NCBI GenBank assembly: GCA_002633005.1 | Contig: NMRA01000414.1 | Location: 2,699-24,364 of the forward strand | DNA: 21,666 nt | Source: Phoronis australis | Taxonomy: Eukaryota; Phoronida; Phoronidae | Reading direction: 5' to 3' | Shown here: piece by piece, positions 10,492-20,300 of the stretch | Position numbering within the stretch: the stretch's first letter is position 1 | Layout: each line of letters starts with the position of its first letter | Position numbers and translations under genes: made by a program | Notes under the pieces: generated by a model | What the model was told of the DNA's origin: nothing | Databases searched by the model: none | Seen by the model: the letters and a program-made list of their open reading frames with translations, nothing else

Positions 10492-12104
10492 CTAATTTTT
10501 GAAAATAAAACACAACTCTTACATACTTAATATGTTATAAGTAATTTCAAATATTTTGAATACTACTAGATATCCATTGAATACGAGGCATCCAACTGAT
10601 TAAGGCAGACAGAAATATGATTTGTTGTTTTCTAAAGAAGAAACAGTAGCTGAAACAACACCAAAAGGAGGATGTCCTGATTTTGATACATTGTTGTGTA
10701 ATGATTTCAAATAAAATGACTCAAGTACACAAAACAAAGTATAATTGAACTAAAAATTACATTTTGATCAACTTTTTAAAACGTTTTTGCATTGCTAAAA
10801 AGGATACCTACCCACTGATATCACATGGAGAAAAAAGCTCATCACCCTAAAATATGATTAACATTATCCCCTAGCTTACATATCAGTTGTAACATGATTG
10901 ACTACATTTTAAATAAGGTGACTTCGGAGCGAGGGGCACACACAAAAAGGTATTTTATTGTAATGTTTTTTATCAGCATACCCTCTTGCTGCACAATATG
11001 TGTTTGCACATAACTAAGAGCTTATATGCGTCTGTATGCAAACGACTGGGATTCAGTAACATAATCTTGAAAAACTGAAAACATTTGTAAAATTCAATTC
11101 GCGCACCACAAGAAGTCTAATGAAAATGTTCCCGAGTTGTATTTTTTCAAAAACCATTGTGTTCATGAAAAGAGATTCGTATAAAAAGTTAAACAGGTGT
11201 GCCTTTATGCGAAGAATATTATGGGCCTGTGCAGGGGACAACACCTCGGGGCTTATAAAAAAGGCCACAAAAGGCGCTATTCTGAGTACAGGCCCATAAG
11301 CCTAATGGCACACCAATACAATAACATTTTTGGACAAGCAAAGGAAACATCTGAGGACCTGATTAAGAAAGAAGAAATTTTTAAGGTTTTGACCATTTCT
11401 AGAGCTTAATTGTCTCCACTTACAGGAATTAGGAGAATATGGTATTTTTTTCTAAGCAGAGTGCATGACAATCTGATACAGATACGTCTTCTTTGGAGTA
11501 ATAAGATAAGTTGTCTCAAGAATGGGCGTTCTCTGGAAACGAAACCAGAGTTGAAACAGTTCAGAGATATTGCCCGTCAGTGCTTAGTATGCAGCACTTT
11601 ATCAAAACACAACAAGTGATAGGGAATAGTTTAATGTGTCAACAGTGGCACACTTTCACGACAACACCTACAATAGAGGAGAACTCAATAGTGGACTCCC
11701 ACAATAGGGGGTTGTTAGCAGTATTGTACTTATGGACTGAAACTGGGTGCATGAGTGCAAGATGCCAAATTCTTAACCACTAGAATATGTGTTCAAATAC
11801 CTGGCCACAGAAACAGACAGCTGAGCATATGCTGATAAGCAAGTTTTAGTGTAAGCAATGAAGAACGAATAGAAGCATAATGTTTTCAGTCAAAACGAAG
11901 TTTGGTGAAGTTCTAACTCAGTTTTGTCATAGGACATTTTTGGACTAGTGGAATGGACAAGCATAAAATGCTAATTTTTACAAAAAACTTAAACTAATGG
12001 TACAGTGTTTACAAGCTGTGAACTGTAATGAGCCAAATCTACACAGTCAGAGCTGGGTATAGCAGGAGAGTTGAAAAAGGTGACCCCTCAACTCAGTGTC
12101 TAAC

Positions 12105-12222
12105 ATTCATGGCAATGGGTTTTGGATTTATGCTGTCGGTGACTGCAAATGGTGCAAAGATTGGTGAAACAGCTTCTTCAATGTCCGGCTTGAGATTGGT
12201 GCTAGTTGTGACCTGCTGCAAA
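12105..12222 (-). CDS. Candidate exon of unrecognised minus-strand gene (exon c)
   Basis: After an acceptor ending ttgtag there is one base and then 39 codons. They begin LQQVTTSTNLKPDIEEAVSP and end INPKPIAMN, followed by gttaga as a modest donor or, if unspliced, by three codons and a TGA. The single leading base complements the two trailing bases of the candidate exon at 12370-12439, giving a continuous frame. The opposite strand is also open here, so the strand call is not independent of the splice argument. Confidence 0.35.
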
Positions 12223-12369
12223 CTACAACCCAATAATGACAACCGTCATCTGAAAAGAACGAACAAATTATCCAAGACCAAGTACTCAACTTTTATTTTT
12301 AAGTGACTGCCAATTAGACTCAACAAATACTCAAACCAATTTCGTAACTCCATAAATAACTTACCTCAC

Positions 12370-12439
12370 TGGGCCTCAAAACCCATCGATGCTATTAGCC
12401 ATAGGCTTTCGTGTGTTTTTTTTACCAGTTCCAAGCCAA
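12370..12439 (-). CDS. Candidate exon of unrecognised minus-strand gene (exon b)
   Basis: A strong acceptor (catttctagatttcactacag region) precedes two bases and 22 codons reading GLELVKKTHESLWLIASMGF-EA. The exon then ends at CA|gtgagg. A second, perfect donor, GAG|gtaagt, lies five bases further (12364), but using it would include an in-frame TGA. The sequence looks helical and amphipathic. It joins in phase to the exon at 12105-12222. No family is recognised. Confidence 0.4.
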
Positions 12440-12537
12440 CTGTAGTGAAATCTAGAAATGAGATTTACGAGATTCAACGAGATTTTTGGCTCGAACCGGA
12501 AAGGATCCGAGACATGTTTGTTGTGGCGGAATAGCTG

Positions 12538-12667
12538 TATGGTCACTCAGTGAGAACGTTTCTTAGAAAAACAAATCGTAGACTAAGTCTGCTTTTTGTT
12601 TTAAGAAGTAAGTTCAGACTCATATTTGTACAGATGTAGCGTTGTGCTGAAGTATTTTAATTTAGCA
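12538..12667. repeat. 130-bp direct repeat, copy 1
   Basis: The copy starts tatggtcactcagtgagaac and ends tttaatttagca. It is matched at 129 of 130 positions by 13083-13212; the one difference is an a/c in the gactcatat/gactcctat stretch. The ambiguous base N (12668) directly follows the copy. Confidence 0.95.
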
Positions 12668-12873
12668 NCTCCTTTCCCACTATTCGGTGCTACAGTTTTC
12701 CTAAAATGACTGTTGTTGTGGGTGGCCTACCTAGGCTAATGCCATGGTAATGGCTATTAGCCTATTTCTTCCACAAAATATTTCGTAAAAAATCTTCAGA
12801 ATCCAGCACAGTATACAAGATAATTATCACAACATGTTTCGTATACATTACTGGTGATGTTTTCTTTGACTCG

Positions 12874-12960
12874 TTAGCTTTGAAATGCGGGAGTGTGATG
12901 AAAACAGAGAGATTTAAACAGCTGTAAATCCATCGACATTCTTTTACTGGAAGTCGCCAT
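12874..12960 (-). CDS. Possible first coding exon and promoter of the minus-strand gene
   Basis: On the minus strand an ATG in strong context (ccaacATGGCG) opens a 28-codon frame, MATSSKRMSMDLQLFKSLCF and eight more residues. The ATGGCG core also resembles a YY1 site, which in animals often overlaps start codons near transcription starts. An inverted CCAAT box lies 35-39 bp upstream (12995-12999). No good donor was found inside the frame, so linking it to the exons downstream is speculative. Confidence 0.2.
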   Translation of the reverse strand: MATSSKRMSMDLQLFKSLCFHHTPAFQS

Positions 12961-13082
12961 GTTGGTGAACTAGTTTGACCTATTATACAACTGACCAATA
13001 GAATGCCTTGTTTCTTGAAATCGGAACAGCCAATGATATTGCAAGAATGCGGATGGAAAAGTGTCCTGTCAGACTAAGGGAC

Positions 13083-13212
13083 TATGGTCACTCAGTGAGA
13101 ACGTTTCTTAGAAAAACAAATCGTAGACTAAGTCTGCTTTTTGTTTTAAGAAGTAAGTTCAGACTCCTATTTGTACAGATGTAGCGTTGTGCTGAAGTAT
13201 TTTAATTTAGCA
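13083..13212. repeat. 130-bp direct repeat, copy 2
   Basis: Second copy, offset 545 bp from the first. If the first two bases are left off, both copies begin TG and end CA like long terminal repeats. The 415-bp interior has no open frame of note, and I see no clear primer-binding site, polypurine tract or matching target duplication. It could be a miniature LTR element, a segmental duplication, or an assembly duplication. Confidence 0.95.
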
Positions 13213-13611
13213 ATATACGTGATTGGTGGTCTAAACTAAAGTTTACTGGACCCCGTGACACTGAATTTCATGCATGGTTCAGGAAGTCATTGATTGAACC
13301 TTAAAGTGGACTGGGACATCATCTTCTATTAATTTGTGAGATTTAAGTCTTGACTGAGATGGAAAGGGCAGAGCAACTCATCGGACAGTACATTAGACTT
13401 GTAATGACAACCTGTGGTGGGCCAGTTGTCTATTGTTATACTCCTCAGTGTAGAACTGACTGTGTCTGTGTATCCGATACGGTAACTTGTCACTTTGTTG
13501 AGGCCTAGCAAAGTGGCCACTGTTTTTGCGTCTGAGGATTGTGTTTTTTAAAACACTGTAAAATAAACGTCGAAACTTGTCAAGCCGATTTAAATCCATC
13601 GTTTTTTACGT

Positions 13612-13764
13612 AAATCACAGCTTACTGAAAAGCATTGTGGGTCTTGTGACTTTTATGTCAGACGTAGTGTCTGCCCTCTCTCTAAGGGCCTAATTGCCGA
13701 AGTTGTTAGAAAGGGCGGACACGTCTGACTCACCAGACTCACAATGCTTTTCAATAAGTGATTT
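13612..13764. mobile_element. Foldback / MITE-like element, 153 bp
   Basis: The left arm starts AAATCAC and contains tgaaaagcattgtg and gtcagacgt. The right arm is its inverted copy, ending gtgattt. Pairing runs nearly the whole length, with small bulges, and leaves a loop of roughly 15-20 bases around 13688-13703. It encodes nothing. No convincing target-site duplication is visible at the edges, so the precise termini are uncertain. It would form a long imperfect hairpin if transcribed. Confidence 0.75.
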
Positions 13765-13849
13765 CCCCACTGAACATCACCATTGATATTGGAATTAAGC
13801 AATGAAAAACCTATTCCATCACGGCTGTGGTAATCGACATCGGTAGGCC

Positions 13850-13990
13850 GCTGACCATCGGAAGCCGAGTCCTAGCTGAGTCGGTAATGACGGACACGAT
13901 ACATCGCTGGTCAAAACGCTGGCTTCCTGAGTATCAAGGGTTCCGCCCTCTCCGGGTTCCTCATCTTGTTACATGCGTTCGGTTACCTAC
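13850..13990 (+). mobile_element. tRNA-derived SINE (5' head)
   Basis: An A-box-like sequence, tagctgagtcgg (13873-13884), is followed 66 bases later by a B-box-like sequence, ggttccgccctc (13939-13950). The order, spacing and orientation fit an internal RNA polymerase III promoter of a tRNA-derived SINE. The B box is degraded from the usual GGTTCGANTCC. No intact cloverleaf can be drawn, so this is not a working tRNA gene. The 3' end is not clear; an AATAAA lies at about 14116. Confidence 0.55.
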
Positions 13991-13999
13991 CTTGTAATT

Positions 14000-15231
14000 T
14001 GCCCCTCGTAAGCTGCAGTCACCAATCTTTGTTCGTCATTTTTGCGGATGTGATTCCAGTTTCAAAAAGCTTTGGTTTTGTAATTTTTGGCTTCAGAGTT
14101 TGGCCCCACGTTCAATAAAAACTTTTGGATCTTACAAATCAACTCCTTGGTGTGTACTAATACTGTAAGCGCTGAAGGGAGTGGGAAGAGAGGCTCATTT
14201 TCAGCACACTGCTCCCGATAAGAAATTAATGGTCACCCCATTATCTTTAACGGTATCTCGGCTATTTTCGATGACCTGATGCGTTACAGGCTGTGTATGT
14301 CATGATTTTTACCACTACTGGTACAAGCTTTCACTTGTGAAGATACTGATCTGACATACATTCAGCACAACGCTACGATGCTACTGAAAATTGGCTGTGA
14401 GTTGGGTTTGAGAAGCGTTTTTTTCCTACCATTAACGGGCAAGATATCGATTTTAAAGTTATTTGATGACAAAAAATATCATCACGCAGGTATTCAATAT
14501 TACAAAAAACTTAGAAGTAAGGACCTACATATCATCAAGCGTGTTTCATTGGGAAAGGCACGGGTCGTGATTTCAGTTAATGTCTGGCAGACAACGGCTA
14601 GAATTGGCGATTTTTTAAATCATAAAAACCCAAAAATTTTGTTGTTTCACAGCTCTGGTCTAAGCTAATAAGATGTGTTATTGCATCCCAACCAACAATA
14701 ATACCCACATGCATTTTTCGACCGTAAAACTGATTATGTCATGTACGTCATTTGGTATTATCAGGAAAGCATTACCTGGTAACCCCTTCCTGTTGAGTGT
14801 GTTCCCGGGTATGATTTTGCAAGGTCACTTCCGTGCAAAAGCGTTGTTCTTTTGTTGTTTTTAACTTTTGCTAGCGCTTTGAGCAATTTTTTTGTAAAAT
14901 ATTGTGTGAGTGAAACTTGAATTATGGATAACACAGTGATAGACGCTGACATGTATTCAATTTAACACTAACTATGAAATGAAAAACTTAAATAGAAAAG
15001 AACACGAAAACGATCCATTCATATATGCTTAGGCGCATGCGCCCATATCCAATGCACTTGGGCCTATTGACCTGCGCAAAAAGTGAGTGATTTCTAATTT
15101 TAAAACAACCTGGCATTATGTGGCACGCGTAAATTCATATCGTGTGCTATTCTTTGCACTTCAGTTGCTCGTTTAAGAAAAGTCTGCATTTTAATACTGA
15201 GTCCCCCCATAGAGGGCAATACAAAAATCGG
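14000..15231. other. No supported gene upstream of the CARD/PHYHIP gene
   Basis: A 96-codon frame at 14378-14668 shows no family resemblance and has no splice or promoter context that would support it. The remaining sequence is AT-rich. It presumably contains the 5' flank and untranslated exon(s) of the gene at 15272, but no TATA box or other promoter element can be assigned with confidence. Confidence 0.45.
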
Positions 15232-15271
15232 TTTGTTTACCCTTTGTGGTTCTCTTAAACAGAAATCACAG

Positions 15272-15401
15272 ATGGAAGATGAATTGATGTCATGCCGATT
15301 AATCGTTCACGATTTTGAAGTATTAGCCCAGTCGATTTCCCCAGACATCGATGGGGTTTTACAAAGTATAGGCCTACTAACCTTCCTATTTTGGAACTTT
15401 G
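15272..15401 (+). CDS. Exon 1 of CARD-like/PHYHIP-domain membrane protein
   Basis: The start is ATG 15272 (cacagATGG). The exon codes for 43 residues plus one base, beginning MEDELMSCRLIVHDFEVLAQ, then SISPDIDGVLQSIGLLT. This matches helices 1-3 of a CARD: a hydrophobic helix, Ile-x-Pro-Asp, a Val-Leu-x-x-x-Gly-Leu-Leu-Thr turn. The preferred donor is TTTG|gtgaag at 15402. Donors at 15366 (gtatag) and 15423 (gtatcc) also leave phase 1 and so also join exon 2 in frame. The 15402 site gives the best splice match and a CARD-like distance of ten residues between Leu-Leu-Thr and Arg-Gln-Asp. An acceptor-like cag at 15260-15262 suggests a 5' untranslated exon upstream. Without RNA data the donor choice is an inference. 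Confidence 0.6.
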
Positions 15402-15575
15402 GTGAAGACCCGATTCGAAGACGTATCCTTTAATTGGAAACCAGCTGATAAAAATCCGTCAATGGGAAACGTGAAAATACTATAGTATCGAAAAGTGGTG
15501 TCAAACATTCGTTTCTCGTTCTTTTTAATGTATAATTTTTGTGATCACGTTTTCACATGACATTTTTATTTTCAG

Positions 15576-17218
15576 TGTCACGTGAAAGGCAAGATAGAGA
15601 TAAAACAGAGAAGTTATTTTACAAAGCGAACAATGAACTTGGAGTACCTTCATGGCAAAAAGTTAAATATTTCTATCGCAATCAACCGAAAGAAAGATTT
15701 GACAAAATTCTATCATCGACCGGTATACTTAAAACAAGGAAAAAGGACAACAACGGTGGTTCCCCAATTAATGGTAAAATAAAGGGAATTTTTTTCTCTG
15801 TCAACTACCCGTTTGCAAGACATGATGGGGATCTACCAGAAAAGTCGCCGTTTGGTGGCTGTCGGTTACTTTTACCTGCTCAGTTGTTTATGGGGGATTA
15901 CAATTTATACTTTGCGGACTTTTACTGTTTGAAGCCAGATGGCCTACACTACATCACTGTCGTGATGACGAAGCCGTCTTCTGAGAGCGACCGCTTTTGC
16001 GAGTCGCACCTACTGCGGCTGGACGATAGCGATAATCCGTTACTCACAAGCTCGTCAAGCAGCGAGTGGTGGGCTACCAAGAAATGTTGGGTGGAGCTTT
16101 ACTACACTGAGGATTTTGATCTTAGAAAGGCCTTGAATTCGGGTGCAGAATTCAAGACTGTTCAGTCCACAGGTGTCGCAACTCGCTCTGGTATCCCGAA
16201 GAATTTGGCTTGTCCGAGGTGTAACATTACGGCTGACGATGAATGTCGCGGAAACGCCAGAGAAACAGAACTTTCTGGTATCATGACGAACTTGTCAACT
16301 CCAAAGAGTCATGGCGACAGCAGTATACCAGAAGCTGTCAGCTGTGATAAACATGGCTCGGAGGACAAGCTAGTAGATCATTCTGGACCACCGCTGAAGC
16401 CGTTCTCTCCGTGTTATGGCAACAAGCCTGTGACGACTGATCATTGTAACAAAAATCGTGACTCTAAGGGTAATCGCTATGACAAAACCAAGGCCTTGAG
16501 TGGTGCAAAATTCAAAACTGTTCAGTCCACAGGTATCGCAACTCGCTCTGGTGTCCCGAAGAATTTGGCTTGTCTGAAGTCTAACATTATGAACGACGGG
16601 CGAGTATTGACTGCCGATGAATGTCGCGGAAACGACAGAGAAAGAGAAGTTTCTGGTATCGTGAAGAACTTGTCAACTCCCAAGAGTAAGGGCGACAGCA
16701 TTATACCAGAAGTTGTTTGCGGTGATAAACATCGCTCGGAAGACAAGCTCGTAGATCATTCTGGACCACAACTGAAGCCGTTCTCTCCGTGTTATGGCAA
16801 CAAGCCAGTGACGACTGATCATTGTAACAAAAATCGTGACTCTGAGGGTAATCGCTATGACAAAACCAAGGGCTTGAGGGGTGCAAAAGTCAAGACTGTT
16901 CCGGCTACTGGTGTCGAAACACGTTCTCATACCCTAAAGAACTTGATTTATCCGAAGTGTAACATAAATTCTCCAGAATGTTATGGCAACAAGCCAGTGA
17001 CGCCTGATTATTGCAGCGAAGATCGTGACCCTAAGGACAGCAGTCATAATACAATCAAACTTGTTGTCATTGGATTCGTTGTCGTAGCTTTTATAGTGTT
17101 TATGTTTAGAGACCGGAACAGTGATCATGTGAAACTCAATAATAACACGGTTACGGTGATTCCACAATGTGTTGCAGGAACAGCAGTGATGGATGAAACA
17201 TTTTTAATTTTCAGTTAA
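15576..17218 (+). CDS. Exon 2 of CARD-like/PHYHIP C-terminal domain membrane protein with internal repeats
   Basis: The frame is open from 15557, but 15557-15575 is the polypyrimidine tract of an acceptor (tttttattttcag), so coding starts at 15576 in phase 1. Numbering from 15557, residues 8-58 (SRERQDRDKTEKLF, then SWQKVKYFYRNQ) look like CARD helices 4-6. Residues 73-192 match the C-terminal domain of the phytanoyl-CoA hydroxylase-interacting protein (PHYHIP/PHYHIPL) family: GIFFSVN, SPFGGCRLLLP, NLYFADFYC, HYITVVM, DRFCESHLLRL, a variable acidic loop and VELYYTEDFDL. The fibronectin type III domain found at the N terminus of vertebrate members is absent. Residues 192-498 are three related repeats. 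Residues 500-517 (LVVIGFVVVAFIVFMF core, Lys before, Arg-Asp-Arg after) form one membrane span, leaving a 36-residue tail. The joined protein is about 590 residues. No enzyme active site is known for the PHYHIP domain; a scaffold or adaptor role in death-fold signalling is inferred. Confidence 0.85.
16130..17050 (+). repeat. Three intragenic repeats of about 120 codons, third one internally deleted
   Basis: Repeat 1 is 16130-16492, repeat 2 is 16493-16870 and repeat 3 is 16871-17050. Shared markers are KTVQSTG (third copy KTVPATG), TRSG.PKNL, DECRGN, NLSTPKS, HSGP.LKPFSPCYGNKPVTT and NRYDKTK. Repeats 1 and 2 are also very similar at the DNA level, including silent sites, apart from a five-codon insertion in repeat 2. 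Repeat 3 lacks about 60 codons between the NI of the Cys block and ECYGNKPVT. All three stay in frame. They look disordered and polar with regularly placed Cys pairs (C-x10-C in CYGNKPVTTDHC). The unit matches no domain I recognise. Confidence 0.9.
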
Positions 17219-17329
17219 AGAAGCTCATCAGGTTGGAACTCTGAGCGGGACATTCTTCATTAAATATCTTTCATTGACAAAATTCTCAGCGGGTTTTTTA
17301 AAATATATAGACTAATGCTGTTTTCAAAC

Positions 17330-17335
17330 AATAAA
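17330..17335 (+). terminator. Polyadenylation signal AATAAA of the CARD/PHYHIP gene
   Basis: A canonical AATAAA lies 112 bp after the stop codon. A weaker ATTAAA lies at 17259-17264. Either would give a short 3' untranslated region. A T-rich downstream element is not obvious. Confidence 0.5.
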
Positions 17336-17339
17336 AAAT

Positions 17340-20300
17340 AACGTGGAATAATTCTCTTTAGGTTAGTCATGGCAAACCAAAAATCAAACGCATTCGGCAA
17401 GCAATGAAATTACACAGTCGTATGACAATAACAGCCAAAATTTTACATTTTAGTCCAAATCTGGGAAATACATATTTCGAAGGATGATGTAGTCCTCTGG
17501 CCCATATCAGAATACTAATAGAACTAAAATTTGAACCTACGTTTTGTTTAAGCAAGATTATTCTATTGAAAATTATGTTTCTTTTAACTTGTCTCACTCT
17601 GAAAGGTCATTACTAGCACAGCTTTGTGCAGGGATGCTACCGTTGCACCTGGAAACGAGACGGTGTGTTAACACTACACACCACTTGACGAAAGAAATTC
17701 GAATATGTAAGTGCTGAAATTTAGATTCTGATTGAGATGATGTTTAACAGTTTAAATATAAAATTCTCCGGAATCCATGCTCAATGCAAGGGCTATTTAT
17801 TGAAATTATGTCCGAGATTATTTTCAAAATATGTTAATTAGCTTATAAATGTAATTAGTTTATAAATGTAGAACTCGGCCTCTGTAAGAGATTAGGTTTA
17901 ACACACACATATTACTTAATTATAGGGCAATTTATTGACATTATGTTCGAGATTATTAGCAAAATATGTTAATTATGAATGTAGAACTCGGCTTCTTTGT
18001 AGCCTTCTTGTGCATCTTAATTGCTAAGCACTATCTACCAAAGTAACTAATAAGCCAAGTTGGGTTGGTGTCTTATAATATTCTGTATCTTTTTGTAAAA
18101 TCGGTACTTTCGCTGTAATAAATGAATACCATATACCATAACGCTGTCATATAGCTTTGCTCCTCGTGCGAAACTCCAGTGCAGTAAGCTGAATGGCATG
18201 ATAGCATTGGTGAAGTTTTGCTCACAAGGTTTGGAGTAAAAATGCTGTTTTATATGTTTTCTCCTGACAGTGTACAATGCACAAATAAATATTGTGGTAT
18301 CTATCAAGCTTTCGACTTGTCTAAATTAAAACTATGTTTACATAAACACACCTTCCTGGGGATATCAACATGTCTACCTAGTTCGATCTTAGCACAGTAA
18401 CACCGGCGAACATCCGCGAGCAAGGACAGACCGGAGATTTTTGTACTTGACACATTGCAACCAGCGTTTAAATTATAAATCGAAATGAAGTTTCTTAAAC
18501 CACTAACATGGTTTCAAACCAGCCCTGCCTAGCACAGTCATTTATTCTCTGCAAGAACAGAAAACGATTTGGCCTCATGTCCGACATCATGAACATGGCT
18601 TGGTATATTGTTCGTATTTCAGACACTCCTTCCTAGGTAACGTCCTACAACACATCACTGCCTTCTAGCGGATATATTCAAAGAATACTAAACCCGGTTT
18701 TGGCCTATTCGGGCAAATATGTGCAATGGTCCGACATAACGTCTCCATATTTTGAGAAGAACCAGTTTGATACCCGTTATTCAGTAGAGAACACTGGTTC
18801 GCAAAATGCGAACATGTTATATACTACCACTACCGCAAATATTACCAATGACTGTCCCATCTAGCTTTCTAAAACAAAGTAAGAATGCTTAGTAACGCTC
18901 GCTAAACAAACCAAATTTTGAAAATACTTTACAAAGTATGCGGTAAAATGTGTTTGCTAGACATTTAGGCGAATTACACAACTGTACGAAAAGACCGCAC
19001 ACCCCCACTGCAACATGTTCATTTTGTGACAGAGAGCACGTGCTTTTAGATGAACCCTGCTCGTGTCTCTCAAGTGGGACACCAATGGTGCAGTATCAAG
19101 GGACAGAACGGGCATTGGTTGAAATCAACAAAACAGGCTAATGTTCAGTATCCTTTCAACTTTTCCTATCTCATTGCCCAATCACTCCGTCCCTACCTGG
19201 GACCACACTTGATCCTCTTTTTACTCCTATTAGGTCTAGGTTTATGTTGTTCACATCTTTATTGTTTCTGTCCCATATCTTGCGTATGATTGGTTCATTG
19301 CTTCATCCAGTTAGTTATGATGATTTTTCTTGAACTTTCCAACAGCTATCGAAATAATTGTTGTTCAGAGTTGCCAGAGAAAATCGCAATACACAATTTT
19401 ACTGCACATGTGATATTTTAATGGAATCGACCGCGGGTCTTCCCCCCCCCCCCCCANTCGTCGTCGGATACGTTTTTAGTGAGTTGAACGTGTTAACAAA
19501 TAACGTATCAACTAGCCCCTAACATTAAAATTTGAGTCCTCAAAACATGACCGCCGCAAAAAAAATTCTGTACCAAATTCATCAAGTAAATGTGAATATT
19601 TCTTACCTGCACTGATTTCTTTATAATCCACTGGCGCAGGCTAACAATTTCCCGATTACATTAAATTAGTGGCAGTGCTGTTCAATAGTTCAGAATCCTT
19701 CATTTCACATGTAATCCAGCTTGAGGTTTGATCCCAGATACGTGTTTTGACGAAGTACTCCTTGCTGGAGACGGTAGCTCCGTCGATTCGCGCTGACTCT
19801 ACCTATATGTTTACTCGCTACCGTTGTCGTGCTTGCGATCTTGAAGCGTAATGTAAAAGTCACCGGTTTGTCTACGCAATAATGCGACGTCATTGATTGT
19901 GATAATTCAATTAAAATATTACCCTTTGCAAAAGCCTGGCAAATACCTATGCACATATGGGATCGACCTGAAACAAAGTATCAGTGTACGTTGTGGCGTC
20001 AAATACGAATTCCTTAAACTGAAAAATGTCGCGTGTAACAATTCCTCAAACTATTTTTCAAACATTTTCTAGACATTCTGTCTTCAGTCAACTTCTGTCT
20101 CATTTTCCTACGAGCCGGGAATGGAATGGCCTTTATTTCCAACAAAAAAGTTCGCTCCTTTGACGAAACGAGGGTATACAATTGCAGCTTCCAAAGATTG
20201 TTTAAAAAAACAATATTCAAATATTTATAAAACTATCGCATTATTTATGTGCTTAATTCGATTGGCGCTTGAAATAATTTCGAACCTGTTGCACTTGGTC

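Noticed and set aside
13873-13950. Functional tRNA gene
   Set aside because: A and B boxes are present, but the B box is degraded and no cloverleaf with acceptor-stem pairing can be drawn; a SINE head explains it better.
14378-14668. Plus-strand frame of 96 codons
   Set aside because: Composition is unremarkable, no promoter or splice context was found, and no homology was recognised.
15557-15575. The ATG at 15557 as start of the large gene
   Set aside because: The first six codons (MTFLFS) translate a polypyrimidine tract ending in cag, a typical splice acceptor, and the CARD half domain needs an upstream partner exon that is present at 15272.
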